This document shows, piece after piece, positions 63,206-64,000 of a DNA stretch of 64,000 bases. Source of the DNA: an uncultured Ruminococcus sp. (GTDB lineage Bacteria; Bacillota; Clostridia; Oscillospirales; Acutalibacteraceae); contig CATXZD010000013.1 in assembly GCA_958403905.1 (NCBI GenBank), positions 1-64,000 on the forward strand, given 5' to 3'. Both the position numbers and the translations under genes were made by a program. Below the pieces are notes generated by a model that was not told the DNA's origin, did not search any database, and saw only the letters and a program-made list of their open reading frames with translations. Numbering within the stretch: the stretch's first letter is position 1; the number at the start of each line of letters is the position of its first letter.

Positions 63206-64000
63206 TTAGATTTTCCTTTCCTATGACATTTCCGTTTTTCAGTTCTATACTGACAGAACCGTTTTTATCTATTAATACGGCGGATACCGTATTTTCAAAT
63301 AATTCCATTGAAAATGTTGAAAGCGGACTTGATTTCTCAAAGTCCGCTTTCAGTCTGTCGGTAATGTGTCGGTTGCTTTTATCGGAATCGTATTTTTTCT
63401 CCGCACATTCCAATATTAAATTTTGAAGCTTGTCTTTATCAAAGGCGGACTGCTCAAGCAGCCTTTCAATATCGTTTTCAATACGCATTATCTCTACCGA
63501 ACATTCTGATGATATGTCATAATCATCATATTGAATCGACTCTCGATTAGCTATAATCTCATTAAGTAAATCCGTTATATGTTTTTGGAGCTCTGCAATT
63601 GTCAGCTTGATGTTAAACCTGCATTTATCTGTTTTACAACACCAGCGTTCACTCTCTGCATATCTTGTATCTGTTATATGATACAGAGGAGCTCCGCATT
63701 CAGCACATCGGGTAAGGTAAACAACAGGTTTGTTTTCAGCTGTGACAACATAATTCTTTGTAGTCCTACGGCTCTGCTTTATACTGTTTGCCTTACTGAA
63801 GTTTTCTTTTTGTATAATCTGAGGATATTTTTCATCGCCGAGATACCGTCTATCCTCAATTATTCTCTTTATACGACTCTTATTCCAACTACACTCATCG
63901 GGCAAATATTCAATTTTCCTGCTTGTAAGGCTATCAGCAATTTCTTTCAGGTTACTGCCGTTTATGTAGCTGTAAAATATTTCTGCAAGGATATTACTCT
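63177..64000 (-). CDS. Second large serine recombinase (partial, 5' end outside window)
   Basis: The frame is open to the right edge and ends at 63177. The visible part covers the end of the Recombinase domain (EIFYSYINGSNLKEIADSL, WNKSRIKRIIEDRRYLGD), a zinc ribbon (CAECGAPLYH, CCKTDKCRF) and a helical tail with the beta-strand end VSIELKNG. The catalytic domain with the active Ser is outside the window. It overlaps the next recombinase, so both are probably made from one message. Confidence 0.88.
   Translation of the reverse strand, partial: SNILAEIFYSYINGSNLKEIADSLTSRKIEYLPDECSWNKSRIKRIIEDRRYLGDEKYPQIIQKENFSKANSIKQSRRTTKNYVVTAENKPVVYLTRCAECGAPLYHITDTRYAESERWCCKTDKCRFNIKLTIAELQKHITDLLNEIIANRESIQYDDYDISSECSVEIMRIENDIERLLEQSAFDKDKLQNLILECAEKKYDSDKSNRHITDRLKADFEKSSPLSTFSMELFENTVSAVLIDKNGSVSIELKNGNVIGKENLNGCTDYPST

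Overview
The window reads as chromosome of a low-GC, anaerobic, spore-forming Firmicute (class Clostridia). The best match is the Ruminococcus / Eubacterium siraeum side of the Oscillospiraceae, though the sequence alone does not fix the species. The evidence is a complete spoIIIA sporulation operon, a bacterial V-type ATPase operon, class III (anaerobic) ribonucleotide reductase, a secreted protease ending in a dockerin, several TTG/GTG starts behind strong GGAGG sites, and dense short intergenic regions. I see no rRNA, no intact tRNA and no CRISPR array.

Layout. 1-2.4 kb: front part of a secreted WapA/Rhs-like protein that runs off the left edge. 2.6-9.3 kb: glgB, tmcAL, ackA (divergent from tmcAL) and small membrane or DUF proteins. 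9.4-14.1 kb: spoIIIAA-AH on the minus strand behind a good sigma-E-type promoter. 14.3-16.8 kb: apgM-type phosphoglycerate mutase and prfB. 16.9-18.9 kb: RING/zinc-ribbon membrane protein with galU. 19.0-30.3 kb: PHP phosphatase (minus), then an ACT-domain protein, a UPF0210 protein and nine V-ATPase genes in one plus-strand run. 30.4-35.9 kb: minus-strand housekeeping and hypothetical genes (DUF3788, FAD/Rieske oxidoreductase, hexapeptide-repeat protein, PAP2 phosphatase, hflX). 36.1-41.3 kb: nadB-nadC-thiT and glgX. 41.4-44.8 kb: papain-type protease with leucine-rich repeats and dockerin. 44.9-49.5 kb: small kinase-like protein, ilvD, and a divergent EF-G-like GTPase. 49.6-53.1 kb: Crp/Fnr regulator divergent from nrdDG. 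53.2-57.6 kb: AAC(6')-like acetyltransferase and a ydjGHI-like SPFH/zinc-ribbon/TPM module.

57.8-64 kb is accessory DNA and looks like part of a mobile element: decayed DUF4314 and small element genes, tandem terminators, inverted repeats, an AT-rich two-gene cassette (membrane protein plus D-Ala-D-Ala-ligase-like ATP-grasp enzyme), and two overlapping large serine recombinases, the second cut by the right edge.

How the parts relate: glgB, glgX and galU serve glycogen and sugar-nucleotide metabolism; ackA makes ATP from acetyl phosphate while tmcAL uses acetate to modify tRNA; the V-ATPase couples ATP to ion gradients; nadBC makes the NAD precursor. The regulator at 49.6 kb probably controls nrdDG through a palindrome centred at about -41.5. 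The least explained unit, and my main candidate for an undescribed system, is the ATP-grasp/membrane-protein cassette at 59.1-60.9 kb.
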